Below are positions 42,895 to 50,420 of a stretch of DNA of 64,000 nt, piece after piece. The DNA is from Phycicoccus avicenniae (GTDB lineage: Bacteria > Actinomycetota > Actinomycetes > Actinomycetales > Dermatophilaceae). The number at the start of each line of letters is the position of its first letter. Positions within the stretch are counted from its first letter, which is position 1. The stretch is from assembly GCF_018139485.1 (NCBI RefSeq), contig NZ_JAGSNF010000015.1, positions 124,001 through 188,000 on the forward strand, given 5' to 3'. Under the pieces are notes generated by a model that was given only the letters and a program-made list of their open reading frames with translations, did no database searches and was not told where the DNA came from. A program made the position numbers and the translations under genes.

Positions 42895-43970
42895 GCGTCG
42901 TCCTCCTGGGCGGTGGGATGGTCGGCGTAGAGCGCGGCGAGCTCGGGGTCGGTCGCGGCGAGGCGGTCGGCGAGCTCGAGGACGACGAGGCACTGCTTGA
43001 GGCTCGCGTCGTCCTCCATCTTCCCGTCGAGCATCACGGCACCGGTGCCGTCGCCCATCGCCTCCTGCACCCGCCGGGCGTGGGCGACGTCCTCGGCCGA
43101 GGGGCTGAAGACCTTCTTGGCGATCGAGATCTGGGCGGGGTGCAGGGTCCAGGTGCCGACGCAGCCGAGCAGGAAGGCGTTGCGGAACTGGTCCTCGCAG
43201 GCGACGACGTCGGCGATGTCCCCGAAGGGTCCGTAGTACGGGAAGATCCCGTGCATGGCGCAGGCGTCGACCATCCGCGCGATCGTGTAGTGCCAGAGGT
43301 CCTGCTGGTACGTCGGGCGGTCGCCGTGGACGTCGCCGTCCTCGGGGTCCTGGCGGACGAGGTAGCCGGGATGGCCGCCGCCGACGCGGGTCGTCTTCAT
43401 GCGGCGGTCGGCGGCGAGGTCGGCGGGGCCGAGGCTGATGCCCTGCATCCGGGGGCTCGCGCCGGCGATGGCCTCGACGTTCGCGACGCCACGCGCGGTC
43501 TCGAGGATGGCGTGGACGAGGACCGGGCGGGTGAGGCCGGCCCTCGCCTCGAGCTGGGCGAGCAGCCGGTCGACGTAGTGGATGTCCTCGGGGCCCTGCA
43601 CCTTGGGGACCATGACGACGTCGAGCTTCTCGCCGATCTCGGTGACGAGCGTCGTGAGGTCGTCGAGGCACCACGGGGAGTCGAGGGCGTTGACCCGGGT
43701 CCAGAGCTGGGTGTGCTCGCCGAGGTCGGTGGCCTGCGCGACGTCGACGAGGCCCTGCCGGGCGGCCTCCTTGTTCTCCGCCTTGACGGCGTCCTCGAGG
43801 TTGCCGAGGAGGACGTCGACCGTGCCGACCATGTCGGGGACCTTGGCCGCCATCTTCGGGTTGCTCGGGTCGAAGAAGTGGATCATCCGCGCCGGGCGGG
43901 CCGGCACCTCACGCAGCGGGCTCGGGGCGCCGACGGCGAGGGGGGCGAAGAAGTCCTTGGCGCTGCGCAT
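42891..43970 (-). CDS. L-malyl-CoA/beta-methylmalyl-CoA lyase-like protein
   Basis: A 359-residue HpcH/HpaI-fold lyase longer than CitE, matching the Mcl1 class: [36 protein letters not shown] (metal Glu-Asp), [34 protein letters not shown], and [20 protein letters not shown]. Family members split malyl-CoA or beta-methylmalyl-CoA to acetyl- or propionyl-CoA plus glyoxylate. The ATG follows GGAAAGG. First gene of a two-gene operon. An inverted repeat CGTCAC-N3-GTGACG lies 74 bases upstream (44044-44058). Confidence 0.86.
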   Translation of the reverse strand: MRSAKDFFAPLAVGAPSPLREVPARPARMIHFFDPSNPKMAAKVPDMVGTVDVLLGNLEDAVKAENKEAARQGLVDVAQATDLGEHTQLWTRVNALDSPWCLDDLTTLVTEIGEKLDVVMVPKVQGPEDIHYVDRLLAQLEARAGLTRPVLVHAILETARGVANVEAIAGASPRMQGISLGPADLAADRRMKTTRVGGGHPGYLVRQDPEDGDVHGDRPTYQQDLWHYTIARMVDACAMHGIFPYYGPFGDIADVVACEDQFRNAFLLGCVGTWTLHPAQISIAKKVFSPSAEDVAHARRVQEAMGDGTGAVMLDGKMEDDASLKQCLVVLELADRLAATDPELAALYADHPTAQEDDA

Positions 43971-44043
43971 CGGCGGCCTTTCCGAGCAGGGGTCAGGGCT
44001 GCTCGGACGCTAGCAGCGGGCGGGCCGGGCGGCGCATGAGCCA

Positions 44044-44058
44044 CGTCACGGTGTGACG
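44044..44058. promoter_or_regulatory. 15-bp inverted repeat upstream of the malyl-CoA lyase operon
   Basis: CGTCAC-GGT-GTGACG in the 149-base region between the lyase operon start and the peptidase stop. It could be a GntR- or CRP-type operator; there is no nearby regulator to match it. Confidence 0.3.
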
Positions 44059-44119
44059 AGCGACGCGCGTCGCCGAGTCGTCGGCCCCCTCCGAGCGCGG
44101 GCGCGCCCAGCTACCCCGG

Positions 44120-45643
44120 TCAGCCGCCGGTCGTCCAGGTGGCCGGGGGCTTCTCGTCGGCGTACAGCCAGGTGTCGAAGAAGTCGTCGAGGTCCTCCCC
44201 CGACACCTCCTCGTAGACGGCCTGGAAGTCCTCGCTCGTCGCGGAAGAGTCGTCGTACCGCTCGAGCCAGAGCCGGGCGCCGGCGAAGAACGCCTCGTCG
44301 CCGACCTCGACGCGCAGGGCGTGCAGCGTGGCGGCGCCCCGGTTGTAGACCTGCCCGGCGAACAGACCGGTCGGGCCGGGGTCACCGATCGGCAGCGCCC
44401 AGTAGGCGTCGTTGCGGGCGGGGGCGTACCAGGAGTCGTAGGACTCCTGCGCGGTGCGGATGCCGCGGTGCTCGTTCCAGATCCACGTCGCGTAGGTCGC
44501 CCACCCCTCGTTGAGCCAGATGTCCTGCCACCGCTGCGGGCTCACGGCGTTGCCGAACCACTGGTGGGCCAGCTCGTGGGCGACGGTCCCCTCGCTCGCC
44601 TGCCTGGAGTAGACCGGGCGGGTCTGGGTCTCGAGGGCGTAGCCGAGCGAGTCGTCGTCGACGATCGAGCCGTAGGCGACGAACGGGTAGTCGCCGAAGA
44701 GGTCCTCGAACACGTCGATCATCTCGGGCTGGCGCGCGAGCGACGCCTCCGACGTCGCGCGCCCTGCCGCGCCGAGGTCGGTGTCGAGGAAGTCGAGGAT
44801 CGGGACACCGCTCGAGGACTGCGAGGCGGGCAGCTGCTCGAAGTCACCGACGGACGCGGTCGCGAGGTACGTCGCCTGGAGGTCGGGGGCGTCCCAGGCC
44901 CACGTCGTCCAGCCGTCGGCGGTGACCGGCTCGGCCGCCGGCAGGCCGTTGGCGACGGCGACCTTGCCCTCGGGGACGGTGATCTCGTACGAGAAGGTCG
45001 CCTTGTCGGTCGGGTGGTCGCTCGCGGGGAACCACGTCATCGCCCCGTCGGGCTCGTTCGCGACGAGGGAGCCGTCGCGCGTCGTGACCCAGCCGTAGAG
45101 CGCGCCCTCGACGTCCGTCGGACGGGTGGTCGTGCCGCCGTACTCGACGACGACCTCGACGGTCGTGCCCGCCTTGAGCTTGGGACGGGGTTGGACGGTG
45201 AGCTCCCAGACGCGGGCGTCGTCGTCCTGGACCTGCCAGAACACGGGCCCGCCGACCGTCCGACCAGCGGCAGGGGCGTCGACCGCGGTGAGGCGCGTGC
45301 CGTCGACGGTGACCGCGGTGGCCTCGAGGCCGCGCAGGTCGAGGTTGAACCGGTCGAGGTCGCGGGTGGCGGTGAGCTCGATCGTCGCGACGGCGTCCAT
45401 CTCGCCCTCGAGCGGGGCCGGCGCGGCCCCCGGTGGGGTGTAGGTGAGGTCGAGGTCGTAGTGCCCGACGTCGTAGCCACCGTTGCCGGCATACGGGAAG
45501 TAGGCGTCGCCGACGCCCGGGGCACCGGCCTGGTAGCGCGGGCTGCCGGGTTTCCCCGGCGCCGCGACGGCGGCCGCCCCGGAGACGGTCACCGCCGCCG
45601 CCGTCAGGGCCGCGCCCGCTCGCACTCCTGCTGTCCACCTCAT
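44120..45643 (-). CDS. secreted M1-family zinc metallopeptidase
   Basis: A 507-residue gluzincin. The signal peptide is Arg-containing (MRWTAGVRAGAALTAAAVTV, cleavage likely after AAVAA near residue 28), followed by an M1 beta-sandwich domain. The catalytic domain has HELAHQWFGNAVSP and, 18 residues on, NEGWATY (HExxH-18-E). It stops soon after the catalytic domain and lacks the large C-terminal helical domain of PepN, so it belongs to the short secreted class. The ATG at 45643 follows GGAGG. It lies just downstream of the Tad operon, which makes cell-surface protein processing possible but unproven. Confidence 0.9.
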   Translation of the reverse strand: MRWTAGVRAGAALTAAAVTVSGAAAVAAPGKPGSPRYQAGAPGVGDAYFPYAGNGGYDVGHYDLDLTYTPPGAAPAPLEGEMDAVATIELTATRDLDRFNLDLRGLEATAVTVDGTRLTAVDAPAAGRTVGGPVFWQVQDDDARVWELTVQPRPKLKAGTTVEVVVEYGGTTTRPTDVEGALYGWVTTRDGSLVANEPDGAMTWFPASDHPTDKATFSYEITVPEGKVAVANGLPAAEPVTADGWTTWAWDAPDLQATYLATASVGDFEQLPASQSSSGVPILDFLDTDLGAAGRATSEASLARQPEMIDVFEDLFGDYPFVAYGSIVDDDSLGYALETQTRPVYSRQASEGTVAHELAHQWFGNAVSPQRWQDIWLNEGWATYATWIWNEHRGIRTAQESYDSWYAPARNDAYWALPIGDPGPTGLFAGQVYNRGAATLHALRVEVGDEAFFAGARLWLERYDDSSATSEDFQAVYEEVSGEDLDDFFDTWLYADEKPPATWTTGG

Positions 45644-45712
45644 GTCGTGCGCCTCCTCCGGCATCGCGTGCGGCGAACCTACTCCCCCGGCGCCAACCCG
45701 GACAGGGGTGCG

Positions 45713-46171
45713 TCACGGCTGCACGACGTCCGCCCGCGCCGACGAGGTCACGGTGATCGTGATGGCCACGCCGAGGTCGCTCAGCATCCCGCCGACCATC
45801 GGCAGCTCGGCGTCGCCGACGAGCACGACGACGGCCGTCTCGCCGTCCGGTGTCCCGGTCCCCGCGCCGAGCCGCCACCCGGTGACCCGTGCCGGGCGCT
45901 CGGTGCTCGCGAGGTACCGGACCGCCTCGTCCCGGACGGAGACGTCGCTGAGGGGCACCGCCTCCCCGACGCCCTCGGCGTAGGCCCCCTCGTCGAGAGC
46001 GTTGGCCGCCGCGAGCGCGGCGCCGTCGGCGACGTCGAGCAGCGCCATCCGGGACAGCTGGGCCGAGGTCACCGCGACGGCCCCCGCGACGAGGGTCATC
46101 GCGATGACGGAGAGCCCGAGGAGCAGGACGCCGATCGTCCCGCGCTCGTCGCGGCGGGTCCGGCCGCTCAC
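45713..46171 (-). CDS. TadG-like/Rv3654c-type pilus-locus protein
   Basis: A 152-residue protein with a prepilin-like start, ERGTIGVLLLGLSVIAMTLVAGAVAVTS: Gly11 followed by a hydrophobic helix, but no Glu at +5. The rest is a small exported domain rich in Ala/Val (ALLDVADGAALAAANALDEG is typical of TadE/TadG helices). Mycobacterial Rv3654c is the recalled counterpart. Last gene of the Tad operon; the GTG start overlaps the preceding stop by 4 bases. Confidence 0.8.
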   Translation of the reverse strand: MSGRTRRDERGTIGVLLLGLSVIAMTLVAGAVAVTSAQLSRMALLDVADGAALAAANALDEGAYAEGVGEAVPLSDVSVRDEAVRYLASTERPARVTGWRLGAGTGTPDGETAVVVLVGDAELPMVGGMLSDLGVAITITVTSSARADVVQP

Positions 46172-46608
46172 GGGGTGCTCCGGAAGCGGTCGACGGTCGA
46201 GACGTGGGTCGCCGACACCGGGATCGACAGGGGCACCGCACCCTCGACGAAGGTCGGGAGCAGGGGCAGGGCGACGCGCACGCTCGCCGTCGTCACCACG
46301 ACCCCACCGGGGCGCAGGCAGGGCGACCCGTCGCAGGCGACGTCGACGACGCCCTCGCCGTCGAAGCGGTGGTCCGCGAAGGAGATCTCCGCGGCGGCCC
46401 GCGCTCGCGCGGACGCGTCCTCCCCCGCGTCGGTCGTGACGAAGGCCCGACCGGACTCCCGGGCGGCCTGGCTCACGGCGAAGGCACCGGCCTGCACGCG
46501 ACCCAGGGCGAGGACGAGGTAGACGAGCGGCACGAGCAGCAGCACGCCGAGCGTGACGAGCTCGACGACCGCGCTGCCGCGTTCGTCGCGGACCGACAGC
46601 GGGCTCAC
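46168..46608 (-). CDS. TadE-family minor pilin
   Basis: A 146-residue TadE-like pseudopilin. DERGSAVVELVTLGVLLLVP has the canonical prepilin site: Gly11, then Ser-Ala-Val-Val-Glu with Glu at +5 and a hydrophobic helix. The globular part contains a Cys pair (VACDGSPCL), probably a disulfide outside the cell. It overlaps its neighbours on both sides by 4 bases (GTGA). Probably a minor pilin or tip protein of the Tad/Flp machine. Confidence 0.85.
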   Translation of the reverse strand: MSPLSVRDERGSAVVELVTLGVLLLVPLVYLVLALGRVQAGAFAVSQAARESGRAFVTTDAGEDASARARAAAEISFADHRFDGEGVVDVACDGSPCLRPGGVVVTTASVRVALPLLPTFVEGAVPLSIPVSATHVSTVDRFRSTP

Positions 46609-46988
46609 TGGTCCTCCGCGAAGGCGCGTCCGGTCACGTCGAACCGCCCGTCCGGACCGAGCAGGCCGAGCACCGGCACGGGGGCGACGACCCGCACCTC
46701 GACGACCTCCACCCCGGCGACCGTGGTGCGCCGGGCGCTGACGTCCCGGGCGTAGCCGCTGGAGAGCGTGGCGCCGATGAGGGCGCGGGTGCGGGACTCG
46801 GCCTGGCCGGGCACGGCGTCCGCGCGCGCCCCGAGCCGAGCCCCCTCCGACGCCGCGGACACCAGCGTGTTGCGCACGTGCAGCGCCAGACCGAGCTGCA
46901 TTACCGCGAGGAAGACGGCGACGAGGACGGTGGACACCAGGGCGAAGTCCGCGACCGCCGCTCCCGCCTCCGGGCGACGGGACCTCAC
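46605..46988 (-). CDS. TadE-family minor pilin, second copy
   Basis: A 127-residue TadE-like pseudopilin. EAGAAVADFALVSTVLVAVFLAVMQ shows Gly9 and Asp at +5, a conservative replacement for the usual Glu, followed by the hydrophobic helix. VRNTLVSAASEGARLGARAD is the typical TadE post-helix segment. The GTG start lies 4 bases after the stop of the pilin-like gene, and its own stop overlaps the next start by 4 bases. Confidence 0.85.
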   Translation of the reverse strand: MRSRRPEAGAAVADFALVSTVLVAVFLAVMQLGLALHVRNTLVSAASEGARLGARADAVPGQAESRTRALIGATLSSGYARDVSARRTTVAGVEVVEVRVVAPVPVLGLLGPDGRFDVTGRAFAEDQ

Positions 46989-46992
46989 GGGC

Positions 46993-47178
46993 TCAGGGCG
47001 CGACGCTGGAGAGCGCCTGCTGGAACAGGCTGACGAGCTGGTCCTCGGCGACGACCCAGAGAGCCGCGACGAGGCCGGCGGTCATGAGGGTGATGAGCAC
47101 CCAGCCGGGGACGTCGCCACGCTCACGGCGGCGGGTCGGGGTCGTCGGAGCCGCGGTGCGGCGTCGGGTTCGGGTCAT
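46993..47178 (-). CDS. small Flp-pilin-like protein
   Basis: A 61-residue protein in the position of the major Flp pilin. A basic N terminus ends RRRERG, then DVPGWVLITLMTAGLVAALW forms one membrane helix. The +5 residue after Gly21 is Trp, not the Glu found in classical Flp pilins, so either cleavage recognition differs or it is not a true pilin. GGAAGG precedes the ATG by 7 bases. It lies between tadC and the TadE genes, where mycobacteria carry Rv3656c. Confidence 0.75.
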   Translation of the reverse strand: MTRTRRRTAAPTTPTRRRERGDVPGWVLITLMTAGLVAALWVVAEDQLVSLFQQALSSVAP

Positions 47179-47205
47179 GGTCGGTCCTTCCGGGGTCGGT
47201 CGTGG

Positions 47206-48138
47206 TCAGAGGGTGAAGCGGAACAGCGTGAAGCCGGGGAAGACGAGGAAGAGAACGGTGACCGGGAGGATGAGGAAGACGACCGGGACCATCATGACGA
47301 TCTCCTTCTTGCCGCCGGCCTCCATGAGGTGACGTCGGCCCTCCTCGCGGACGTCCTGCGCCTGGGCCCGCAGCACCTCGCCCAAGGGGGTGCCGCGCTG
47401 GACGGCGACGACGACACCGTCGACGAACCGGCGCAGGCTGGGCAATCCGCTGCGGTCCGCGAGCCCCTGCAGTGCCGTCGGGAGGTTGGCACCCGCTCGG
47501 GCGTCGGCGAGGCAGCGCCGCAGCTCGGTGGCGAGCTCTCCGTCGGACAGGCGGCACACCCGTTCGAGGGCCCCCACGGCTCCTTCCCCTGCTCCGACCG
47601 CGAGCGCGAGCAGCTCGGCGACGGTGGGGAACTCGGCCAGCATCCGCCGCTCGCGGCGGGTGGCCCGCACGCCGAGGAGGTAGTCGGCCCCCGCGATCCC
47701 GAGGCCGAGTCCGATCCCGGTCATGAGCAGCACCGGGACGACGGAGGAGCCCCTCAGGACGGCGAGACCGGTCCCGAGCGCGGCGCCCGCGACGGCTCCC
47801 CCGACGCCCCAGAGCACCTGCTCGGCGCGGAAGCGGTCGACGTCGGGCGCCAGCCCGGCCCGCAGCTGACGCGAGCGCACGGAGGCGGCACCGCCCATCA
47901 CCCGCTCCACGCGCCGGGCGAGGTCGCGTACGAGGGGTGTCGCGATGATCCGCAGGGCCCCACGCGGCACCCGCCCGTCGTCGAGCAGGCGCGAGGGGCG
48001 TGGCGTGTCCCGCAGGTAGGGAAGGACGCGATCGGCGAGCCCGGGCCGGCGGTTGAGCGGGAGCCCGGCCCACACGAGCCACAGACCCAGGCCGCCCACG
48101 AGGCCGAGCAGCGCGCCCTCGAGCACCGTGCCGGTCAT
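47206..48138 (-). CDS. tadC: TadC, pilus inner-membrane platform protein
   Basis: A 310-residue T2SSF-domain membrane protein: N-terminal helices, then the cytosolic F domain (MLAEFPTVAELLALAVGAGEGAVGALERV... SLRRFVDGVVVAVQRGTPLGEVL), and C-terminal helices with KKEIVMMVPVVFLILPVTVLF. With TadB it forms the platform on which TadA acts. The ATG overlaps the tadB stop by 4 bases. Confidence 0.9.
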   Translation of the reverse strand: MTGTVLEGALLGLVGGLGLWLVWAGLPLNRRPGLADRVLPYLRDTPRPSRLLDDGRVPRGALRIIATPLVRDLARRVERVMGGAASVRSRQLRAGLAPDVDRFRAEQVLWGVGGAVAGAALGTGLAVLRGSSVVPVLLMTGIGLGLGIAGADYLLGVRATRRERRMLAEFPTVAELLALAVGAGEGAVGALERVCRLSDGELATELRRCLADARAGANLPTALQGLADRSGLPSLRRFVDGVVVAVQRGTPLGEVLRAQAQDVREEGRRHLMEAGGKKEIVMMVPVVFLILPVTVLFLVFPGFTLFRFTL

Positions 48139-49004
48139 CGCAGCACCCGCTGGTCCTCGGGCAGCCGACCGATGCGCATCATCGTCCAGTAGGCGACGGC
48201 GGTGACGACGCCGCCCCCGGCGAGCACGGCCGCACCGAGCGCGCTCGAGAACGCCCCGATCGACCCGGCGTTCCCGGACATGACGAGCAGGACCACCCAC
48301 GGCGCCCCGGTGGCCAGGCGCGCCGCGTTGACCGTCCAGGACTGCCGGGTCTCGAGCTCTGCCCGGGTCCGGGCGTCCTCCCGCAGGAAGCCCGACAGCG
48401 TCCGGAGCAGGCGTCCGAGGTCGCTGCCACCGACCTCGCGGGCGATGCGCAGGCTCTCGACGAGGCGGTCACCGACGGGGTCGCTGAGCCGTTCCTTGAG
48501 GAGGTCGAGGCAGTCGGAGAAGCGTCCCGTCATCCGGTAGTCGTCGGCGAACGCCCGGAACGGCTCCCGCAGCTCCTCGGGCCCCCGGTCACCGAGCTGC
48601 GCGAGCGCCTCCGGCAGCGCGAGCCCCGCCCGGACGGCGGAGGCGATGTTGTCGACCGCGTCGGGCCACAGGTCGCGCAGGACGGCGCGCCGAACCCTGG
48701 CCCGACGACGGACGACGACGACCGGCACGGCGGACGCGATGGCGGCGAAGCACACGGCGACCGGCAGGACGCCGATCGTCAGCCAGCCGATGGCCAGGAC
48801 GAGACCGAAGGCCACGACGGACATGACGAGCAGGCCGCGCAGGGTCAGCCCGGCGAACCCGGCCTGGACGACCTCGTCGGAGAGCCGGTCGAGGGGGCCG
48901 GCGTTCCGGGCCGCCCGGGGTCTCGGCGGGTCGGGGACCCAGCAGCTCCACCACACGAGGAAGAGCCCGATCCCGGCGGCGAGCCCGATCCCGACCCCCG
49001 TCAC
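48135..49004 (-). CDS. tadB: TadB, pilus inner-membrane platform protein
   Basis: A 289-residue T2SSF-domain protein: one N-terminal helix (GVGIGLAAGIGLFLVWWSCW), a pair of helices, and the F domain with LWPDAVDNIASAVRAGLALP and LRIAREVGGSDLGRLLRTLSGF. The GTG start overlaps the tadA stop by 4 bases; the longer frame upstream is antisense-type noise within tadA. It pairs with TadC. Confidence 0.9.
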   Translation of the reverse strand: MTGVGIGLAAGIGLFLVWWSCWVPDPPRPRAARNAGPLDRLSDEVVQAGFAGLTLRGLLVMSVVAFGLVLAIGWLTIGVLPVAVCFAAIASAVPVVVVRRRARVRRAVLRDLWPDAVDNIASAVRAGLALPEALAQLGDRGPEELREPFRAFADDYRMTGRFSDCLDLLKERLSDPVGDRLVESLRIAREVGGSDLGRLLRTLSGFLREDARTRAELETRQSWTVNAARLATGAPWVVLLVMSGNAGSIGAFSSALGAAVLAGGGVVTAVAYWTMMRIGRLPEDQRVLR

Positions 49005-50236
49005 GTCGCACCCCCGCCGAGCAGGGCCGCGACGTCGAAGCCGGCCCGCTCGAACCGCTCCACGTGGGGCGGGAAGCCGTCCGCACGGACGAGGTCGCCG
49101 CCACGGCGCACGAAGAGCTCCGCGATCTCCACGACGTCCTCCTCCGCGCGGCCCGGCACGGCGGCGATCTCGCGGACCGTCCGGCGCCCGTCCCGCTCGA
49201 GCGCGGCATGGACGACGAGGTCGATCGACGAGGCGACGGTCGGCACGACGAAGCGGGCGGAGACGTTCTCGCCCGCCAGGAGCGGCAGGGTGCACATCTT
49301 CGTCACGGCCTCGCGGGCGCTGTTGGCGTGGATCGTGCACATGCCCGGCAACCCGGAGTTCAGGGCGATGAGGAGGTCGAGGCTCTCGGCCTGACGCACC
49401 TCGCCGACGATGATGCGCGACGGACGCATCCGCAGGGCCTCGGTGACGAGCCGGCGGAGCGGGATCTCACCGGTCCCCTCGAGCGAGGGCTGGCGACACT
49501 GCATCGCCGCCACGTCGCGATGGGGGATGCGCAGCTCGAAGACCTCCTCGCACGTGACGACCCGCTCCCTCGACGGGACGGCAGCGGCGAGGCAGTTCAG
49601 CAGGGTCGTCTTCCCCGCCTGCGTCCCTCCGGCGACGAGGATGTTGAGCCCGGCGGCGACCGACGCCTCGAGGAACCGGGCGGCCTGCGCCGTGAGCGAG
49701 CCGAGCCGGACGAGGTCGTCCATCGAGTCCGCCTTGACGACGAACTTGCGGATGTTGACGAACCAGTGCTCACGGGAGATGTCCGGGATGACGACGTGCA
49801 GCCGGCTGCCGTCCGGCAGGACCGCGTCGACGAACGGGCTCGACAGGTCGACCCGGCGGCCGGAGGACTTGAGCATCCGCTCGACGAGGTCGCGGACCTG
49901 CTCGTGGGTGAGGAGGGTCGTCGTGAGCTCGGCCACCCCGTCCCGGGCGACGAACACGCGCGACGGCTCGTTGACCCAGATCTCCTCGACACGCGGGTCG
50001 TCGAAGTACTGCTGGAGCGGTCCGTACCCGACGACGCTGTCCCACACCGCCTTCGAGGCCTGCTCGACGTCGGCGAGCACCGGCATCCCCCCGTGCAACG
50101 AGCGCTCGTCGTAGTCGCTCACGGCGTCGCGGACCAGCCGACGGACGGCACCCTCGTCGCGCACCGGGTCCAGGCCCGAGCGGCGGATGAGCTCGCGGAC
50201 CTCTCCCTCGAGCGTGCGCACGGCGTCCATCGCCAC
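49001..50236 (-). CDS. tadA: TadA/CpaF secretion ATPase
   Basis: A 411-residue type II/IV secretion ATPase that powers Flp pilus assembly. The N-terminal helical region (about 1-90) precedes VDAVLPDGSRLHVVIP, Walker A VAGGTQAGKTTLLN, the Asp/His boxes and Walker B IIVGEVRQAESLDLLIALN, then MCTIHANSAREAV. Starts are GTG 50236 or ATG 50230; GAGAGG is well placed for either. First gene of a seven-gene operon with 4-base overlaps at most junctions. No prepilin peptidase or CpaE/Ssd-type gene is present here. Divergent from the FHA-FtsK gene. Confidence 0.92.
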   Translation of the reverse strand: MAMDAVRTLEGEVRELIRRSGLDPVRDEGAVRRLVRDAVSDYDERSLHGGMPVLADVEQASKAVWDSVVGYGPLQQYFDDPRVEEIWVNEPSRVFVARDGVAELTTTLLTHEQVRDLVERMLKSSGRRVDLSSPFVDAVLPDGSRLHVVIPDISREHWFVNIRKFVVKADSMDDLVRLGSLTAQAARFLEASVAAGLNILVAGGTQAGKTTLLNCLAAAVPSRERVVTCEEVFELRIPHRDVAAMQCRQPSLEGTGEIPLRRLVTEALRMRPSRIIVGEVRQAESLDLLIALNSGLPGMCTIHANSAREAVTKMCTLPLLAGENVSARFVVPTVASSIDLVVHAALERDGRRTVREIAAVPGRAEEDVVEIAELFVRRGGDLVRADGFPPHVERFERAGFDVAALLGGGAT

Positions 50237-50319
50237 CCCTCTCCCCGGACGCTCCCCAGCGACCTCGGAGACCAGGGAACCGCATGGACCCCGGTGCGCG
50301 CGACCCGAACCGGGACACC

Positions 50320-50379
50320 TGTGGACAACGTGACCCGTGCGGCGGGACGGGCCCGCGTCCGCGGCGACCCTGTGGAAAA
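50320..50379. other. pair of DnaA-box-like sites in the tad/FHA-FtsK divergent region
   Basis: TGTGGACAA (50320-50328, reverse complement TTGTCCACA, the Streptomyces-type DnaA box) and TGTGGAAAA (50371-50379, reverse complement TTTTCCACA), 51 bp apart in the same orientation and each preceded by CC. They may bind DnaA or another factor at this divergent promoter. No other origin features (AT-rich unwinding region, dnaA or dnaN) are present. Confidence 0.45.
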
Positions 50380-50406
50380 CCCGACGGCCCGGTCACGCGT
50401 CGTGGT

Positions 50407-50412
50407 TAGCGT
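50407..50412 (+). promoter_or_regulatory. -10 element of the FHA-FtsK gene
   Basis: TAGCGT, 8 bases before the ATG at 50421; a leaderless or near-leaderless transcript. Confidence 0.45.
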
Positions 50413-50420
50413 CCCGTCGC

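Noticed and set aside
50237-50420. Replication origin because of DnaA-box-like words
   Set aside because: Only two boxes, no AT-rich unwinding element, no dnaA/dnaN/rpmH genes nearby.
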